Below the pieces are notes generated by a model. The model did not search any database. It had not been told where the DNA came from and was given only the letters and a program-made list of their open reading frames with translations. Shown here piece by piece: positions 4,785 through 6,913 of a DNA stretch of 6,913 nt; position 1 is the first letter of the stretch; every line of letters begins with the position of its first letter. Origin of the DNA: Elusimicrobia bacterium UBA5214 (GTDB lineage: Bacteria; Elusimicrobiota; UBA5214); assembly GCA_002412545.1 (NCBI GenBank), contig DHVG01000027.1, forward strand, positions 103,955 through 110,867, in the 5' to 3' direction. The translations under genes were made by a program, and so were the position numbers.

Positions 4785-5024
4785 GAACTTTCGCAATTTT
4801 TTGAATGACATTTAATACTTTTAGGAAAATAGAAGGAACAAACGGATTAAGAAAATATCATAAGGATTTTTGCTTAATTAACTGGATAAATTTTACAGTG
4901 TTCACTTCAACAAATTTTTCTTCATTTATCTAATGCAAAAATCCTTTATTGGATATTTTCCCGTTTGGACTGATAATTTTCCGTATGAAAAGTATTATAT
5001 AGTGAAAAAAATTGCAAAAGTTTA
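4785..5024. repeat. Long imperfect palindrome filling the pstB-siroheme gene gap
   Basis: The 259-base gap between genes holds a two-armed inverted repeat of about 240 bases. Five blocks pair in order: 4793-4802/5006-5015, 4813-4822/4988-4997, 4839-4845/4961-4967, 4851-4859/4952-4960 and 4862-4873/4935-4946 (the last a perfect 12-base AAGGATTTTTGC / GCAAAAATCCTT). The unpaired centre is 4874-4934. It could be an old MITE or a regulatory leader; no clear target duplication is visible and no ORF is present. Confidence 0.7.
4994..4999 (-). promoter_or_regulatory. Candidate -10 box for the siroheme/sulfur operon
   Basis: The minus strand reads TATAAT here, 225 bases before the first gene of the sulfur operon and just after pstB. 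No good -35 hexamer is seen 16-18 bases upstream (ACTTTT at 16). The region is AT-rich, so a chance match is possible. A transcript from here would begin with a leader containing most of the long palindrome. Confidence 0.35.
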
Positions 5025-5028
5025 ACAA

Positions 5029-5874
5029 CTAACTAATTATACCCTTTAAGTATTCCTTAGTCAATTCTTCTTTCGGATTTTCAAAGATTTGTTCTGCCGG
5101 TCCATATTCAATTATTTCACCTAAGTAAAGAAAAATTATGTAGTCAGCAAGTCTTTTCGCCTGACGGAGAATATGGGTGACTACCACGATGGTATAGTCC
5201 TTCTTTAACCCAACGAGCAATCGTTCAATGTTCTGACTGGAGAGTGGGTCAAGGGCAGATGTCGGTTCATCAGCAAGGATTATTTCCGGTTCTACGGCTA
5301 AGGCACGGGCTAAACAAAGTCGTTGTTGTTGCCCGATAGAAAGTTTTGCTGCCGAAGAATGAAGCCGTTTTTTCACTTCATCCCAGAGACCGACGATACG
5401 TAAGTAAGTTTCAATGAGAAAATCCATCTCTTTACCTTTTTTGATATGCACTTTCTCCGGGCAGACATCAAAAAATGGACATTGTTTCTCCAATTGGTTC
5501 ACCCGCTTAATAAGTTTCTTCCCTTTGACTCCGTGGATTCTCAAACCATAAGCAACATTCTCGTATATTGACATCGGTAAAACTTGCGGTTTTTGGGAAA
5601 GAAGACCCATCTTCTTCCGGATACGGATTAATTCTGCATTTGGTGTATATATATCTTCTTCATCAACGATAACTTCACCGGTTACTTTTACTCCATCTAA
5701 ATCGTCAAGCAATCTGTTGAGTGATTTCAAGAGTGTAGTTTTTCCGCAACCCGATGGTCCGATGATTGCGGTAATTTTTTTGTCTGGAATATCAATGTTT
5801 ACATTATTTACTGCTTGCTGTTCGCCATACCATACACTTAGATTTTTTATACTGATGTGCGTTTTAGATTCCAT
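5029..5874 (-). CDS. pstB: Phosphate ABC transporter ATP-binding protein
   Basis: Cytoplasmic ATPase that powers phosphate import through PstC/PstA. Seen: Walker A GPSGCGKT at 39-46, Q-loop LLSQKPQVLPMSIYENVAYG (91-110), signature LSIGQQQRLCLARAL at 178-192, Walker B IILADEPTSALD at 198-209, switch His234 in VVTHILRQA. The VKVTGEV, SQKP...MSIYENVAYG.RIHG and LWDEVK segments are typical PstB. At 281 residues it is about 30 longer than usual PstB; the excess is an insert near residues 125-157 in the helical domain containing CPFFDVC. The signature has Ile where LSGGQ has Gly. A strong AAGGAGG lies 5 bases before the ATG. It follows pstA by 57 bases that carry two small palindromes, and no phoU follows it. 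Confidence 0.92.
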   Translation of the reverse strand: MESKTHISIKNLSVWYGEQQAVNNVNIDIPDKKITAIIGPSGCGKTTLLKSLNRLLDDLDGVKVTGEVIVDEEDIYTPNAELIRIRKKMGLLSQKPQVLPMSIYENVAYGLRIHGVKGKKLIKRVNQLEKQCPFFDVCPEKVHIKKGKEMDFLIETYLRIVGLWDEVKKRLHSSAAKLSIGQQQRLCLARALAVEPEIILADEPTSALDPLSSQNIERLLVGLKKDYTIVVVTHILRQAKRLADYIIFLYLGEIIEYGPAEQIFENPKEELTKEYLKGIIS

Positions 5875-5888
5875 TTCTTCCTCCTTGT

Positions 5889-5913
5889 AGACCCTTCGCT
5901 TTGGCTCAGGGTG
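5889..5913. repeat. Small interspersed palindrome (CCCTTCGC...GCTCAGGG type)
   Basis: ACCCTTCGC and GCTCAGGGT face each other around a short loop, with ACCCT / AGGGT as the outer stem. The minus strand reads TCACCCTGAGC..., a pattern seen between genes in many genomes as a REP-like repeat. It lies directly upstream of the pstB ribosome binding site. Confidence 0.55.
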
Positions 5914-5935
5914 AAAATATTTTCAATATTTTCAC
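5911..5935. repeat. Perfect 11-base hairpin over the pstA stop codon
   Basis: GTGAAAATATT (5911-5921) and AATATTTTCAC (5925-5935) are perfectly complementary around a 3-base loop. The stem includes the pstA TGA (5932-5934). It is AT-rich with no following T-run on the minus strand, so it is not a typical terminator; it may affect processing or stability of the pstA-pstB message. Confidence 0.6.
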
Positions 5936-6783
5936 TTAACCATATGTTTAGTAAATCTCTTAGATAAAATTCGTGATAATATGCTGACAAAGAGAATTAT
6001 TACGGTTAATACTAATGCTGAAGCATAACCACGCTCTTGCACTTCCGGGAAAGGTGTTCCTAATTGAAAAAATATTGCTAAAGGTAAAGTGGCCACTGGC
6101 TTAAACAAAGAATAAGGTAAAGAATCAGTAAAACTTGCCGTAAATAATACTGAAGCGGCGTCACCGATACCTCGGCCAAAAGCAATCAGGATAGCAGTAA
6201 TTATCCCCGGTAATGCCTGTCTAAAAACTACCTTTACTGCGGTCTCTAATTTAGTTGCACCGATAGCAAATGATGCTTCTTTCAATTCAAAAGGTATCAT
6301 CTTTAAAACCTCATCCATACTCCTTGCCATCAGCGGTAGAATAAGTAAAGCCACGGTGATTATTCCGGCAAGTAAAGATGCCTGTAATCCAAAGAAAATC
6401 ATCACCGTAAAACCAAACGCGCCGTAAACAATAGAAGGTATACCCCAGAGAACATCAAATAAAAAACGTACAAGCAATGCAAATTTTGATTTTTTCTTCA
6501 GGTATAAATTCAAATAAAAAACTACTGGAAGAGCAACCAAAAGAGCTAAAAATGTTGCCCCGATTCCTAAAACAATTGACCCTGAGATTGCATTAAGTAT
6601 CCCGCCTTCTTTACCTAAATAATATCCACCTTTAGGTGTTCTAATCAGCATATCCAGATTCAATGCTTTGAAACCTTTCAAAAATACGGTCACTAAAATA
6701 AGAACTAAACTTCCCACAACTACCAATGTGGAAAATATCATTAACCCTTTAAAAATATTCTCTTCTATTTTTCTTTTATCCAT
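5932..6783 (-). CDS. pstA: Phosphate ABC transporter permease
   Basis: Inner-membrane permease pairing with PstC to form the phosphate channel. It has 283 residues from the ATG at 6783, usual for PstA. Seen: six likely membrane segments near residues 14-36, 63-92, 103-131, 135-155, 193-215 and 254-272; the GGILNAISGSIVLG entry segment; VLWGIPSIVYGAFGF (111-125); and the cytoplasmic coupling motif KEASFAIGATKLETAVKVVFRQALPGI (168-194), the EAA loop that docks PstB. RGIGDAASVLFTA (204-216) and a C-terminal RGYASALVLTVIIL are also typical. An in-frame ATG at 6828 would overlap pstC by 44 bases; the 6783 start is one base after the pstC stop and has AAGGGAA upstream, so it is preferred. Confidence 0.93.
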   Translation of the reverse strand: MDKRKIEENIFKGLMIFSTLVVVGSLVLILVTVFLKGFKALNLDMLIRTPKGGYYLGKEGGILNAISGSIVLGIGATFLALLVALPVVFYLNLYLKKKSKFALLVRFLFDVLWGIPSIVYGAFGFTVMIFFGLQASLLAGIITVALLILPLMARSMDEVLKMIPFELKEASFAIGATKLETAVKVVFRQALPGIITAILIAFGRGIGDAASVLFTASFTDSLPYSLFKPVATLPLAIFFQLGTPFPEVQERGYASALVLTVIILFVSILSRILSKRFTKHMVK

Positions 6784-6784
6784 C

Positions 6785-6913
6785 TCAAAATTCCCTTCTT
6801 TCAATACGAAGTAAAATTCCCCAGCCAATTATATTAAATAGTACCGTAACTAAAAGTAAGATAAATGCGGCTAAAAGTACCGCTGCATCATATAAAGGTA
6901 TAGACATCATCTC
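6785..6913 (-). CDS. pstC: Phosphate ABC transporter permease, C-terminal end only (5' part beyond window)
   Basis: The last 42 codons of a gene open at the window edge, ending in TGA at 6787-6785. The translation is one hydrophobic helix (AAVLLAAFILLLVTVLFNII) after SIPLYD and ends with a basic LLRIERREF tail, as at the end of PstC proteins. It lies one base before pstA, matching the usual pstC-pstA-pstB order. The call rests mainly on this position and on the helix pattern. Confidence 0.75.
   Translation of the reverse strand, partial: EMMSIPLYDAAVLLAAFILLLVTVLFNIIGWGILLRIERREF

Noticed and set aside
4785..5024. Known riboswitch (SAM, cobalamin or other) in the operon leader
   Set aside because: No conserved riboswitch core was recognised; the sequence is a simple long palindrome.
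5000..5031. Intrinsic terminator after pstB
   Set aside because: There is a T-run on the minus strand, but no GC-rich stem precedes it, only a weak AGTT/AACT pairing.
6784..6828. Longer pstA start at 6828
   Set aside because: It would overlap pstC by 44 bases; the ATG at 6783 sits one base past the pstC stop with AAGGGAA upstream.

Overview
The window is a stretch of AT-rich bacterial chromosome with every protein gene on the minus strand, so it reads biologically from right to left. Two gene groups are present. At the right end is the tail of a phosphate ABC transporter operon: pstC (last 42 residues only), pstA and pstB. After a 259-base palindromic gap comes a compact sulfur and siroheme operon: a short precorrin-2 dehydrogenase, uroporphyrinogen-III C-methyltransferase, a small AsrC-like siroheme/iron-sulfur sulfite reductase, a TusA-family sulfur carrier, a MoaD/ThiS-like carrier ending in Gly-Gly-Asp-Phe, a ThiF/MoeB-type E1 enzyme, and two half-size YeeE/YedE sulfur transporter subunits, the last cut by the window edge.

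The genes read as one assimilation route. YeeE/YedE would import thiosulfate or a related sulfur compound. The methyltransferase and dehydrogenase make the siroheme precursor needed by the reductase, which would turn sulfite into sulfide. TusA and the E1/carrier pair would put sulfur on a protein thiocarboxylate. The -GGDF tail resembles known carriers (QbsE, HcyS) that a JAMM protease must trim; no such protease and no sulfhydrylase is in the window. The end product (cysteine, homocysteine or a cofactor) cannot be settled here.

The most striking feature is the load of palindromic, MITE-like DNA in nearly every gap. (1) A 169-base element at 985-1153 has 18-base imperfect terminal inverted repeats and a clean 9-base target duplication. 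It carries a widespread-looking REP palindrome and splits thiF from yeeE, which were 7 bases apart before insertion. (2) A 114-base sequence is present twice, identical and inverted, at 2487-2600 and 4213-4326, exactly flanking the methyltransferase-reductase pair. It supplies the C-terminal residues and stop codons of two genes and the ribosome binding site of a third, and could allow inversion of the enclosed segment. (3) A roughly 240-base imperfect palindrome fills 4785-5024, with a TATAAT box in one arm. (4) Two small palindromes lie between pstA and pstB.

Organism: probably an anaerobe (small siroheme/ferredoxin-type sulfite reductase). The AT-rich sequence and abundant 'TCATTGCGAG' and 'CCCTGAGC...GAAGGG' palindromes are reminiscent of genomes from uncultured candidate phyla, but no phylum can be assigned from this window alone. 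No RNA genes, CRISPR array or convincing intrinsic terminator were found.
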